The position numbers were made by a program, and so were the translations under genes. Positions 54,190 to 64,000 of a DNA stretch of 64,000 nt are shown piece by piece. Source of the stretch: Pyropia haitanensis (Eukaryota; Rhodophyta; Bangiophyceae; Bangiales; Bangiaceae); the NCBI GenBank assembly GCA_008729055.1, contig SDUX01000008.1, forward strand, positions 4,613,756 through 4,677,755, given 5' to 3'. The notes beneath the pieces were generated by a model. It had not been told where the DNA came from. It searched no databases and saw only the letters and a program-made list of their open reading frames with translations. Numbering within the stretch: position 1 is the stretch's first letter; each line of letters starts with the position of its first letter.

Positions 54190-55071
54190 ATGGCGGGCGG
54201 CGGCTCTACCAAGTCTCTCACGGACGTCCGCAACGGGGCGGTGCTGCAGATGCTGGAGGCCGCCACGCTGGGCCTTCCCTTTGAGGTGTGGAAGACCCGC
54301 ATGGGCCGCTACCGCACCGAGTCCACCGCGTCGGCCTTCCGCGCCGTCTACGCCACCGGCGCGGCGGCGTCGCCACGGTCGCCCGTGGCCGGCGGCGTCG
54401 GCGCCTTTTGGCAGGGCTTCGCCCCCAAGATGGTCGAGTCCGCGTCCAAGGGCGCGGTGCTGATGGTAGCCAAGGAGGCGCTCGGCGACGCGGGCCGCGG
54501 CGCGGGCCTCCACCCGCTAGCGGCGGGCATCCTGGCGGGCGCCGGCGGGGGCGTGTGCCAGACGGTCGTCATGGGGCCGTGCACGTTTGTGGTGACTGCG
54601 GCGGTCACGGGCGACGGCTCCCGCTCGGCGGTGACGATTGTGCGGGACACGTACCGGGCCAAGGGGCTTAAGGGCTTTTACCCAGGCGGCACGGCCATTG
54701 CGTTCCGGCAGGCCACCAACTGGGCCAGTCGGCAGGGCTTTACTGACGGCGTCCGCCACCGGCTGCGGGCGTGGAAGGGCAAGGCACCCGGCGAGCGGCT
54801 GACGGGGGGGGAGGAGGTTGCGTGTGGGGTGATGGGCGGCACGCTCAGCTGCTGGAACCACCCTTTTGAGGTGGCCCGCATCGAGGGGCAGGCGCGGGCC
54901 GCGGCGGGGCAGACGCCGCTCGGCATGGTTGGCGTGTGGCGGTTGGTGGTCAAGGAGAATGGCGTCCGGGGGCTGTTCCAGGGCGTCCTCCCGCGCCTGG
55001 GACTGGGCGTGTGGCAGACGCTGTTTATGGTGACGGGCGCGACGGTGGTGAGGGAACGGCTGCTCTCGTGA
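54190..55071 (+). CDS. Mitochondrial carrier, Yhm2 (citrate/oxoglutarate) type
   Basis: A single exon of 293 residues starts at ATG 54190 in a GCCATGG context. It has the three-repeat SLC25 layout. The first signature is PFEVWKTRMGRY, the second is degenerate (GPCTFVVT) and the third is HPFEVARIEGQAR. Specific segments match the yeast Yhm2 pattern: ESASKGAVLMVAKEAL, AIAFRQATNWASRQGF, GVMGGTLSCWNHPFEV and VLPRLGLGVWQTLFMVTG. Yhm2 exchanges citrate and 2-oxoglutarate across the inner mitochondrial membrane and was also found associated with mitochondrial DNA. Six membrane spans are expected. No presequence is needed. Transport specificity is inferred from family likeness. Confidence 0.88.
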   Translation: MAGGGSTKSLTDVRNGAVLQMLEAATLGLPFEVWKTRMGRYRTESTASAFRAVYATGAAASPRSPVAGGVGAFWQGFAPKMVESASKGAVLMVAKEALGDAGRGAGLHPLAAGILAGAGGGVCQTVVMGPCTFVVTAAVTGDGSRSAVTIVRDTYRAKGLKGFYPGGTAIAFRQATNWASRQGFTDGVRHRLRAWKGKAPGERLTGGEEVACGVMGGTLSCWNHPFEVARIEGQARAAAGQTPLGMVGVWRLVVKENGVRGLFQGVLPRLGLGVWQTLFMVTGATVVRERLLS

Positions 55072-56419
55072 CCTGTCCCCCGTGGTGGGCGTGAATGGGG
55101 GGGTTGGCGGGGGCAGTGCGGATGATGCAAAGGGGGGGCCGAGGGCGGCAGGTGCAAACAGGTGTGGGGTGCGCAACCAGGTTGCAGACAAGTTTGGAGG
55201 AGTCAATCAGGGTCGCGGGCGAGAGGCCTCCATGGATCCCCAGGAGCCGCTACTGCAGGACCATGGGGGTGGAGCGGGGCACCCGTTTCTATTCATTGTT
55301 GTCTTGGTCGTCGTGGCCGCCGGTCCTCTTTTATCGGCACCTGGTGCGCCGATCTTACCGCCGCTGTCGCCTCTCCTCCCCCTGTCAGGTTCTCTCTGTC
55401 GGACAGCCGCGGCTCACCACACTTCCCCCCCCTCCCCCCCCCCACAGTGACCCGTCGTTCGTCGTCCGACCGCGACGGGCGCACCGGCGCAACGGGGGGT
55501 CAGCCGCCCCGCTGACTGAGCCCACCAGGAGTCCCGGCAACGGCCCGCGCTGCGCGCCGCGCGCGCTGACCCAGGCGGTAAGAGCGGCGGGTCACCGGCC
55601 GGGGTGGCAGCAGCGCACAACGTGATGGCCCCCTCACGCTTCCCCCTACACGAGCTGGCGGTCGCGTACGCACGCACCGTGGCCCGCACCCGCCCCCGTC
55701 CTCGCTCTGGCCGCAGATGGTCGGCAGCCACTGTTGGAGCTCCGCCCGCCCGAGCGCGCGTAGTCTCTGCGGCACTCGAGGACAGACACCCCCCCCCGCC
55801 CCCCGCTTCCCAGTGGGTGCCGATGATTGGCAGTCAGCCATCCCGCGCAGGTGGCGTGCGGATGTCGGTCAAGCACCCCGCTCCCCCCACCGCCGCTGCT
55901 TCCGTCGCCGCGATAGCGACCCCCTCTCCGCAGCCGGTGGGCTTCCTCCCCAGACGCGCCGGCGTCCCTACCGGCACACCCCCGCGTCGACACCAATCCG
56001 CGCGGGGGGGGCGACCCGACGCTGACGCGTCAACAGAGACGGGCGGTGAGAGGCCGGGATGGAGGAGGTACACGTCGCCCACGCGACCGCCCTTTTCCGT
56101 GCGAGCTCCACCACAGGAGAGCGAGCCGTGGGTGTAATGAGGCGAGAGTGGGGTGGGGGGGGAGGTTCAGCCAGAGCCGCCGCGGGCGGAATGGCATCCT
56201 CACTGCCCGCTGTCCCCCACTCCCAGGCTGGAGCCAGGAGGCTATCCTACGCCAAGGGCGCCCCCACAGGAGCTCGCCCGTCGCCGTCAGCCCGCCTTCA
56301 CCACCCGCGTACGTACGTAGATCAGTCCGCATCGCGCGGGGCGGATGGCTTGCACGGGGGGGTGCCACGCGGGGGACGCGGTGGCCGCCGTGCGGCGTGC
56401 CGGCCTACAGCCAAATGGA
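55072..56419. other. Intergenic, no gene recognised
   Basis: This holds the 3' flank of the carrier and mixed sequence with C-runs at about 55427-55443. Frames are open but featureless. Confidence 0.5.
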
Positions 56420-57081
56420 TACAGTCCGTATTCGACTATGTGCGGCTTGATTATATGACCCCCCTCACGTAACCGAGCCGCACATCGCAGGAGATCCGTC
56501 CTCAGGTTGACAGAAATGTTCCGCGACAAAACCCAACACATATTTGAGTCGACAAATGCGCGCGCTGTTACGAAGTCCATCCGAGCAATACGGCAGCGAC
56601 AAACAGGGTGCGGCCGCGTCGTCCGCTGCGCCGCCACCCGCAACATCACCTGCTACTGTACATACATGTACCCGCCGGCGTTCGCCGCAATCTATTTCGG
56701 GGTGCTTCCCTTACGCTTCATCATCCCACGATGTCGAGGCCATAGACGAAACGGTGGATATGGTACTGGGTGGGGAAGATGACGGGGAGTAAAATGTATA
56801 CATTTTTTTTTCTCTGGAACGGTTCTTTGCTGGGGTGCAGCAACCTCTCTTCTCTTTCCCTGTCGCCGCCTCCCCCTCCGCCATCAGGCACTTGGTCGGA
56901 ACGCAAGGTAGCTCGCTTTCCAGCAGCCCCGCAGTGAAAGGCAGTCCTTGGCTTGCAAAAGTAAGTAAAGTATTTTCATGTACAGGTGACCCGAACAGCT
57001 GTGTACACATGGCGTACAGTGATGAACCTCAGTGGGCTACTTGTACACATGGACCTGTCATATAACCGCGTACACACTGTA
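56420..57081 (+). mobile_element. Small TA-target element, copy 2 (662 bp)
   Basis: It has the same ends as copy 1 (TA-CAGTCCGTATTCGAC, and CACACTG-TA at 57081) and nearly identical interior. Relative to copy 1 it lacks about 94 bp around 56730 (most of the segment before the AIDE motif) and reads ATTTGAG where copy 1 reads ATTTTTAG near 56546. TA flanks on both sides are followed by unrelated sequence, which defines the boundaries cleanly. Confidence 0.82.
56507..56782 (+). CDS. Element frame, copy 2
   Basis: The frame begins MTEMFRDKTQHIFESTNARA and continues ARAVTKSIRAIRQRQTG and CYCTYMYPPAFAAIYFGV, open for 91 residues. In copy 1 the same start hits a stop after HIF because of the indel near 32210. 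The overlapping register 56544-56792 ends in VEAIDETVDMVLGGEDDGE. No known domain. Confidence 0.35.
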   Translation: MTEMFRDKTQHIFESTNARAVTKSIRAIRQRQTGCGRVVRCAATRNITCYCTYMYPPAFAAIYFGVLPLRFIIPRCRGHRRNGGYGTGWGR

Positions 57082-59127
57082 GGCCGCGGGCAACGCGGCA
57101 AAGCACAGCTGCAACAGCCCACGTAGGTGACAGAGGGCGAGAGCGCCGCTCCGTGTGCGGCGCCGCGAAGGGTGGAGGGTGGGGGGGACGCGGGCAGGGG
57201 CGTGAGGCCTGACTGGCAGTGGCCCCTCTGGTCGACTTTCCGGGCTTTCTGTCCGTGCGTTTCGGTCCTCGAAGCCTACATACCCCTCCAGGTGATGCGG
57301 CTCCCTGAGCCTGGGATTGTGGCTGGAACGGTCCGTCCCTTGAGCCCCGCCCGCGAGCGTCGCCTCCTGGTGGGCCAGAAGAGTTGTCACTTTCCACTGA
57401 ACGAGCGTTTAACAATCGAAGTGTGCATGTCCACAATGTACATCCCTGTACTGGTATGGATTCCGCAATGCATTTGTACTTCAATCCAGAAATAAGCAAA
57501 AGTCATCCAAAGACAGTGCTGTAGCGCACTGCGGGGTGCCGTGTTGACGTCTGCGAGACGTGGGAAAACGGGCTCCCTGTGCATGACAATCGTGGCTACA
57601 CAATCATCTGTGCTGTCTCCACAATACAAAAGGCACACCAAGCAGAAACCAAGGAGACTGAGTTGACTGCATCAGCTCGTACATGGTCCGACGCATCCAA
57701 TACAGTCTCCCAACAAACACAGCAAGAAAAGCTCGGCACCCCAAGAGGGTGAACAGCCATCGGAGGATCTTTTGGAACACGCCATCCTGCATAGTGATCC
57801 ACTACAGTCAGCCTGTGCGCGTCTGTGGAAGCGTACGAAGCACAATTGCTGGCACGATCAGAGAAGATGTACTGGTCGAACGCCGCAGGTGTAGGCTGGG
57901 AGAAATCTGGGAGGCACAGCGGTATGGAGCTTCACATACTCGATAGGATGTTCCCTCCCTGTCCTCTCGTTGTGCCCGCTTGGTCGCCGGGAGTGCCAAG
58001 CGCGTGACCGCGAATGCGGCGCTGCTGGCCGTGCCCTTGTGGCGCACATTGTGGGCTCAACTGGGACTTGCGCGACTGTCTGCCCATCTTGCATTTGTGG
58101 CGCGCGGAATTCTTGACAAGTTTATTCAGCAGTCGCTCGTACGGTAATCAGTCGGAACATTGACGTCACCGAAATAGTTTCATGGCATCAGGATCAAACT
58201 GTCAGCTGTATGACAGATGGGCCCCGCACGGACTTTGTGTCAGGATTTCCGTCCAGCTTGGCACCTGCCCCACGCCCCGACGTGGCGGCCGCGCGGCGTG
58301 GCGTTTGCGGCCGCCGACGCTGATGGGCGACGCGGGCCCAGCCGGAGATGGGGGGCGGGCCGCCAGCCGACGCCGCCGCCACCGCTGCCGCCGCCGCCTC
58401 TGCCGCCGCGGCGGCGGTGGCGGTCGCCGCGGCGGCCGTCGGCGTCGTTGCCCCCCCTCTCCCACCGCCTCCATGCGCACACCGCCGGCCTACCGCCACG
58501 CCACGGCGGTCCACACGCGCGAACATCTTTGCGCCCACCCCGGCCGGCCACATCCATCGCCACCCCACATGTCGCTAAGCATCGAGGGGGGCCTGGGGGC
58601 CCCATTTTCTCCCCCCTCCCCTCTCTTGGAGCTGTCAGAGGGCCTGCGCACACACCCCCGCCGCACCCGACGTGCGGCCGCCACATGCGTGCCCCAAGCA
58701 GCTTCTGCGGCGCGGGGGTAATCCCCGGCAGATGCCTGGTTCAGAAGGGGATGAGGATTGGGTTGGCCAGGGGAGGAGGAGGGGGGGGGGAAGGGTGAGC
58801 GGATAGCTGCCTGGAGGGGAAGCCTCCCGGTTGCCCACGCCTCCCCCCCCGCCCCTGCTCTCCACCTGTGTCGCGGAGCGCGACTGTGCGGGGGGGGCCT
58901 GGCGGGGGAGCAGCGGGCTATATGTAGTGGCGGGCTCGCTCGGGGCGAGAGAGCGGGAGTCGGTCGTGGACCAGCCGCGCTCCCTCATCCTTCCTCACCA
59001 ACGCCAGCCCGCCACCCCGCCGGCCGCGCCCTTTGCTCGTGGAGGCCGACGGAGGTGGCACGGGCACAAAGTTTATCCCCCCCCCCCCGCCCTCCCGAAT
59101 CACTGGATACCCAGCGCCGCTCCCGTC
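57082..59127. other. Intergenic with an AT-richer middle, no firm gene
   Basis: The stretch 57400-58200 has markedly lower GC than its surroundings and contains a short hydrophobic minus-strand frame listed separately. 58300-58560 is CGG-rich. The final 150 bp before the haloperoxidase-like gene contains a C11 run at 59079-59089. Confidence 0.5.
57604..57792 (-). CDS. Hypothetical hydrophobic peptide
   Basis: The frame has 62 residues: MQDGVFQKILRWLFTLLGCR, then AFLAVFVGRLYWMRRTM and SPWFLLGVPFVLWRQHR. The non-repetitive, hydrophobic-aromatic composition is unlike the shadows elsewhere. It has no recognised relatives, and stops lie just upstream in frame. It may be a fragment of an old gene or element. 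Confidence 0.22.
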   Translation of the reverse strand: MQDGVFQKILRWLFTLLGCRAFLAVFVGRLYWMRRTMYELMQSTQSPWFLLGVPFVLWRQHR

Positions 59128-60819
59128 ATGGAGCAGACAGGATGTGAGCGCCCGTGCCCACGTCGGCGGCCGGCCGCCCGCGTTGTGGCCGCGTCGGCAG
59201 CCGCGGCGGCGGCGGCGGTGGCGGTCCTGTGTGGCGGCGCCCCCCCCCCCGTGGCGGCGCAGGCGCAAGGCGGCGTGCCGGACCTCCCCTCCAACGTGCC
59301 GGTGCTCCCCTTCTTTGTCATTGGCGCCGTTGGCCCGTTTGTCGCGCGCGATGAGGTGCCCTTCCAGCTGCGCGCCACCGCCGCCTTCTCCCGCGCGTGG
59401 TTCAACCTCGTGCCCATCTACTCGGACGACATGACCATCCGCACCGCCGATGGGGACGAGGTGCCCCTCGCTGACCGCGCGCCCGCGGCGGACCGCAACG
59501 ACGAGGCGCTGTCACTGGCGGCGGCGGGGTCCATGCTCGCGATTGCCAACCACCTGTACGGCGCGGACGCCGAGGCGTCGGTCGCGGCGGCCGCCGCGGC
59601 GGCGCTGGGCGTGAACCTCCCGCTGTCCACCGCGTGTGCGGCCGACGCGCCGCCCGCGCAGGCGGCGTGCCACGGCCACGTTGTCGCCCGGCGGGTCATC
59701 ACGGGCCGCCTGGCCGTTGACGGCTTTAACGAGGCGGGCACCGACGGCGGCCGCTCGTTCAACCCAATGCCCTTTGCCGACGTGGTGACGGGCTACAAGC
59801 CGGTCAACTCGCCCGACCGGGTGCGCCAATTTACGCGCTGGGTGCCGCTGGTGGAGGACGTCAAGGGGCGCGGCACGTATATCTCGCAGCGCATCACGGC
59901 GCCTCAGGCGTCGCAGGCAATGCCCGCCATCATGCCGGCGAGTGACCTGCAAGCGCGGGCGGAGGGGGTGCCCGCACCCTACGCCGCCAACCTCAGGCGC
60001 CAGCACATTGTCAATGGGTGCCCCCCCGCGGGCTCTGCCGAGGGCACCGCCCCCTCCGGCGGCTGGCCAGGAGACATGGACACCCCCCGCAAGGCCACCC
60101 TGCGGCTGCTGTGTGACGAGTCGCGCGAGGTCCTCGCGCAGTCAGCGGCGCTCAACGACACGCGCCGCGCGCTGGCGCGGTGGTTTGACTCGAAGCTGTT
60201 CAGCCTGGGCCCGCTGGTGCAGGACGCGGCGGTGGCGAGCAACCTCACCCTCCCCCAGCTGATGGTGTTTGAGCACGTCAGCAACGGCGCCATCTACGAC
60301 GCGATGCTCCTCATCTGGCGCGCCAAGCTCACCGCCGACGCCATCCGCCCGCCGTCGGTGATGGTGCCGCTGCTCGGCGCGGACACGCTCGTCACCGCCG
60401 ACGGCGGCCCGACGGCGCCCGGGCCAACGTCGCTGCCGCTGGCGCAGTGGGCGCCCTTCCTCCGCACCATGCCCCACGCCGAGTACCCGTCGGCGAGCGC
60501 GTGCCTGTGCAAGGTCGGCGCGGAGGTGTTTGGCCAGTACGTTGGCGGCGTCAACGCGACGGTGCCCGTCACGCGCGAGTTCCCGGCAGGCTTTAGTGGC
60601 GGCGGCGTGCCGGCCGCGGACCTGACGGTCACGTTTGGGACGCCCGCGGAGATTGGGGCGGCGTGCTCGGCGAGCCGCCTGTGGGGGGGGGTGCACTTCC
60701 GCCCGTCCATTGGCGCGGGCGAGGCGGCGTGCGAGGGCCTCGCCGCCGCCGTGGCGGCGCGGGTAGCTTGCTTTGCAGGGAGCGCGGGCGCGGGGCTGCT
60801 GCCGCCGTGCGCCGAGTGA
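59128..60819 (+). CDS. Secreted vanadium-haloperoxidase/PAP2-superfamily protein, atypical active site
   Basis: The single-exon frame encodes 563 residues. The N-terminus has an Arg-rich start and a hydrophobic core VVAASAAAAAAAVAVLCGG ending near VAAQAQ, a plausible signal peptide. The C-terminal half has the haloperoxidase landmarks. AKLTADAIRPPSV supplies the Lys/Arg segment, MPHAEYPSASACL is the central loop, and SRLWGGVHFRPSIGAGEAAC is the final loop with Arg517 and His523, equivalent to the vanadate-coordinating region. In the family the central loop normally reads PSGH or PSAH with the acid-base His; here Ser457 occupies that place. The protein may therefore be a non-halogenating paralogue. 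Family enzymes use peroxide to oxidise halides, and red algae contain several. Stop at 60817-60819, followed by a G run. Confidence 0.82.
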   Translation: MEQTGCERPCPRRRPAARVVAASAAAAAAAVAVLCGGAPPPVAAQAQGGVPDLPSNVPVLPFFVIGAVGPFVARDEVPFQLRATAAFSRAWFNLVPIYSDDMTIRTADGDEVPLADRAPAADRNDEALSLAAAGSMLAIANHLYGADAEASVAAAAAAALGVNLPLSTACAADAPPAQAACHGHVVARRVITGRLAVDGFNEAGTDGGRSFNPMPFADVVTGYKPVNSPDRVRQFTRWVPLVEDVKGRGTYISQRITAPQASQAMPAIMPASDLQARAEGVPAPYAANLRRQHIVNGCPPAGSAEGTAPSGGWPGDMDTPRKATLRLLCDESREVLAQSAALNDTRRALARWFDSKLFSLGPLVQDAAVASNLTLPQLMVFEHVSNGAIYDAMLLIWRAKLTADAIRPPSVMVPLLGADTLVTADGGPTAPGPTSLPLAQWAPFLRTMPHAEYPSASACLCKVGAEVFGQYVGGVNATVPVTREFPAGFSGGGVPAADLTVTFGTPAEIGAACSASRLWGGVHFRPSIGAGEAACEGLAAAVAARVACFAGSAGAGLLPPCAE

Positions 60820-62285
60820 GCGGCGGCTGGGGGGGGGGGGGGGGGAGGGGCTAGCACAGGTGGAGGACGACGGGGGATGGAATCCCGACATTTACTGGCA
60901 GCGCTTGTGGCATCCGACCAGAGGCGGTTGGGCGGAGGGAAAACTGTCCGACCAGTCAGTCCAGTACGGGGGGAGGGCCAGTGTGACACCCACCGTTGAC
61001 GCAACCAGAAGAACTCCGTAGCCGCGGCGTGCTCTCGGTCACACCATGCCGGTGCATCCAGGAGCCACGCTGCCGCTCATTCCCGCGCCCCGCAACCGCG
61101 CTGCCGTAGCACGCGAGGTGCGCCCGTGGGGTCCGTACAGATGGCGTTCCCCCACGCGATGGCCAAGAGCAGTGCAGGCGGCGGTGACAAGCGATGACAG
61201 CGTCGGCGCCAAGACGCGCACTGAACGAAGTGTTCTGTGTGATGTGGAGTGGCCAGTCCAAGCCGTCGACGACTTTTGTCGCACATTGATCCATTGGGAG
61301 TGATTGCTCGCCGGCCATTGGATCGGCCCGAGTCAACTCTCTCTATTCCACGTGTCTTCCAAGATGGGGGCCCTGCGGTGGCCACGCGGGACGACGGCCA
61401 CCACCACCGCCGGCGTCGCCCTGCCCACCCCCCCCCCCCCCGCCCCCCCTTCCCCCCCTCGACGGCGCCGCCGTCTGTGGGGCGCGCGTCAGCGGCCTCC
61501 CGTCCGGCCAGGTCGCCTGCCGGGGCGGCGCTCGCCCACGAGACCCGCCCGCCGCCGCGGCGGGGCGGCTGCGTCGAGTGTCCCGCCCGCTCGTCCGGGC
61601 GCTCGCGACGGCCGCCGCGGCTAGCGGCGGTCTGCCGGGAGGGCGCGGCGGGCGGGGGTGCCTGCGATTTTGGCGCCCGACGCCCCCGCGACGGCGTTGG
61701 GGCGCCGCGCCGCCGCCGCCGCCGCCGCCGCCGCGGCGTCGGCGCGGGGCCACCGCCGCCGCGCCGCCGCCCGCCGCCCGGCCGTCGCCGCCCGTCTGCG
61801 CGGCCGCCTCCACCGCCGCCGCCGCCGTGCGACCGCCCGCCCGCCGTGCGCGACCGCGGGCGTTCCCCCACTACCTTCCTCCCCTCTGCTTTGGCGGGTT
61901 GGCCGTCCGGCGGCTGGGCGCTGCGACGTGCGGTCGGTGACGGGCTGCTGCGGCGTGCGGTCGGTGGCGGCGGTGGGTGCGCTCGGTCGGTGGCGGCGGT
62001 TTGTTTCCTTTGCCCCCTCCCCCCTCCCCCTTGTTTCTGTTTGTCTCCTCTTTTATTTTTTTCTTCTTGTCTTTCTGTACGGTCGTGGTTGCGTTCCTCT
62101 CCCGAGCGCGCTCTCCCATTGTTATCGGTCGCGCTTGTTGTTGCCGCCGCTCCGCCGCCGACCTCGTATCCCCCCCTGCTTCCACCCCGTCCGTGCGCCT
62201 CGATTCTCCCGCCTCCCTCTCCCCGCCGGCACTTCCGCCCTCGTCCCTCCCCCTCTCTCTTTCTTTCTCCCGAACGCCGGTCGGT
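60820..62285. other. Intergenic and probable 5' leader
   Basis: CGG/CCG tracts at 61700-61830, then 250 bases of pyrimidine-rich sequence (62000-62285) directly before the KH-like ATG. This resembles the leader of the carrier gene. Confidence 0.5.
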
Positions 62286-62618
62286 ATGGCTTCCGACGGG
62301 TACGGCGGCGGCGGCGGCGGCGGCACGCGCACGTGGGCGTCCCGGGCGGCCGCCCCCAGCAGCAGCAGCACCGGCGGTGGCGGCGGCGGCGGCTCGGACG
62401 GGGGGTGGCGGCTGGCCGCCGCGTCGCGGCCGCGCGGGGTGGGCTGGGGCGGCGTCGGCGGCGGCGAGGCGGGCGCCACTACGGGCGGTGGGGGGGGCGG
62501 CGGCGGCCCGTCGCCGGCCCGCCGGCGCTACGCGGGCGCGCCGCACTGGCGGGACGGCGGCGGGGGGGATGGCGGTGGGGGTGGCGGCGGCAGCGGCGGC
62601 GGCGGTGGTGGCGGCGGC

Positions 62619-62692
<74 letters not shown>

Positions 62693-62811
62693 TGTCAATG
62701 GCGGCGCCTATCCCCCCGCGGCGCACGTGCATGCGCACGGCGGGCACCACGGGCACGGGTCTCGCCACGGTCACAGTGGGCGCGGCCACGGCGGCCACGC
62801 CCCCCTCCCAC

Positions 62812-62858
<47 letters not shown>

Positions 62859-64000
62859 AGCGGTGGCGGCGGCGGCGCCCCCCCCCCCCACCCCCCCCCC
62901 CCCACCGCGGACTTTATGGTCCGCACGAGCATCCCCTTACCGCCGCGCCTCGACACGCGCGCGTTTGGCCCCGACCCGCCCGCCGCGGCGGCGCGCATTA
63001 GTGCGGCGACCGGCGCGCGGTGCTCCCTCGAGCGCGACCGCCGGGTGGTGCTGCTCGCGGGCGACCCGGCCGCCGTGCGCGCGGCGACGGCGGCGTGGGC
63101 GGCGCTGCTGGGCGGGCTCGGGGGGGGGGGGGGGGGGTGGCGCCGGGGGGGGGGGCGGGGGCGCCCCAGGCACCCCCGCCGCCCCCAGCGTGGGGCGCCG
63201 CCGCCCGGTCGGCGAGCCTGGCCTACTCGCCGGTAAAGGGGCGGCCGGGCGTGGCCGCCGCCGCCGCGGCGGCGGCCGCGGCGGCGGCGGCCAAGGGCGC
63301 GCCGCCAAGGCCTCCGTCGGCGGCGGCGGCGGCCACGGCGCCGCCAGGTCTGCCGGCGGGGGCGCCGCGGCCCGCTACGGCGGCGCCCCCCCCGGGCACC
63401 CCCCCGCGGCCCGCTGCCGCGCCGCCAAGGCCGCCGCCCGCCCGGCCCGCCGCGACAACGACGACGGCGGCGGTGGCGACCAAGCGCACCCGCCGGATAC
63501 TGGTGGGCGTGAATGGCAACGGCGGCAGCGGCGGCGGTGGCGGTGGCGGCGGCGGCTCCCCGCCGGCGCCGCCGCTCCGCACGCCCTCCCGGTCTCCCCC
63601 ACCTGCGGCGCTGCGCAAGGGCCCGCCGCCGACGGCGGTCGGCACGGCCGCCGCTGCCACTGTCGGGACCCTGCCGCGGCCTCGGCCGGCTGGCGCGGGC
63701 GCCCCCCCCCCCGACTCGTCGACGTGCAGCACGCGCTCGTTTGGCGCCGAGTCGCCCGGCCCGCCGACGCCGCCGTCGGTGGCGTCGTCGGTGACGGGCG
63801 ATGGCGACGTCGCCGCTGCCGGTCGGCCGGGCGTCGCCGCCGCCGACGGCTGCGCCTCGCTGGAGCCGCCCCTGGGCGGCGCGGCCGACGGCCGCGGCGG
63901 TGGGGACGGCCGGGGTGGGGTAGCGCGCGGGGGGCGGGCGCCCCCCGCCACGGCCGGCGCTGCCGAGGCGGGAGCGGGCGCGCCGCTGGCGGCCGACGCG
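62286..64000 (+). CDS. Gly-rich protein with degenerate KH-like domain (runs off window end)
   Basis: ATG 62286 gives MASDGYGGGGGGGTRTWASR. Residues about 90-140 are almost uninterrupted Gly, followed by a His-rich patch (HVHAHGGHHGHGSRHGH). At about residue 209 an ordered segment starts: FMVRTSIPLPPRLDTRAFGP, AAARISAATGARCSLERDRR, VVLLAGDPAAVRAATAAWAA. This has KH-type strand-helix-helix spacing, but the usual GxxG loop is GPDP. KH domains bind single-stranded RNA. Long G runs at 63119-63156 break the frame. Beyond them the neighbouring frame (WGAAARSASLAYSPVKGRPG at 63191) stays open to the window edge with Pro/Ala-rich sequence and KRTRRILVGVNGN. The protein is thus incomplete at its C-terminus here. 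Confidence 0.6.
62553..62692 (+). repeat. GGC-repeat encoding a poly-Gly tract
   Basis: About 140 bp are composed almost only of GGC triplets, with a few GGT, GGG and AGC. In the coding frame they give over 40 consecutive Gly with one Ser. Confidence 0.85.

Noticed and set aside
57604..58100. Reverse-transcriptase or other retroelement remnant in the AT-richer patch
   Set aside because: The hydrophobic peptide here has no catalytic motif such as YxDD and no repeat boundaries were seen.

Overview
This is a very GC-rich nuclear window from a photosynthetic eukaryote, most likely a red alga of the Bangiales (Porphyra/Pyropia type). The support is indirect. Genes are mostly intron-poor with short GT-AG introns. 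Two proteins start with MAFI-type presequences resembling rhodophyte plastid transit peptides. There is a pheophorbide a oxygenase/TIC55-like Rieske protein, a secreted protein related to vanadium haloperoxidases, and extreme poly-Gly/Ala/Pro coding. No organism name can be proven from the sequence alone.

Layout: 0.3-0.8 kb PPR protein (-); 0.98-1.74 kb internally deleted Tc1/mariner element; 2.0-3.4 kb inositol 2-dehydrogenase-like plastid protein (-), sharing an 0.8-kb bidirectional upstream region with the proteasome alpha-4 subunit gene (4.2-5.4 kb, +); 6.5-10.0 kb nuclear F-box/LRR-like protein (-); 10.2-13.4 kb homopolymer island with dozens of G-runs and a 50-base poly(A); 13.93-20.96 kb a 7-kb imperfect palindrome made of two inverted copies of a 3.46-kb terminal-inverted-repeat element; 23.1-23.9 kb small C2H2 protein (-); 28.2-30.1 kb GATA zinc-finger gene (+); 31.5-33.1 kb nested mobile elements abutting a histone-H2A-like remnant; 35.5-40.2 kb and 46.1-50.0 kb two paralogous units, each an unrecognised domain exon followed by a three-finger C2H2 exon; 40.5-43.0 kb Rieske oxygenase (-), lying between them; 51.3-53.0 kb F-box/LRR protein (-); 54.2-55.1 kb Yhm2-like mitochondrial carrier (+); 56.4-57.1 kb second copy of the small element found at 32 kb; 59.1-60.8 kb haloperoxidase-like secreted protein (+); 62.3 kb to the window end, an incomplete Gly-rich KH-like protein (+).

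The genes do not form a pathway. Three themes tie the window together. First, a clan of TA-target elements whose tips read TACAGTNNGTAY occurs in four contexts: the Tc1 derivative, two small elements, and both palindrome arms. Three of these contexts share a peptide ending (AEDD..AIDE.VDMVL). Second, there is a local duplication of a putative transcription-factor gene. Third, at least five otherwise convincing reading frames break in or beside long mononucleotide runs, so several gene models here need read- or transcript-level confirmation.
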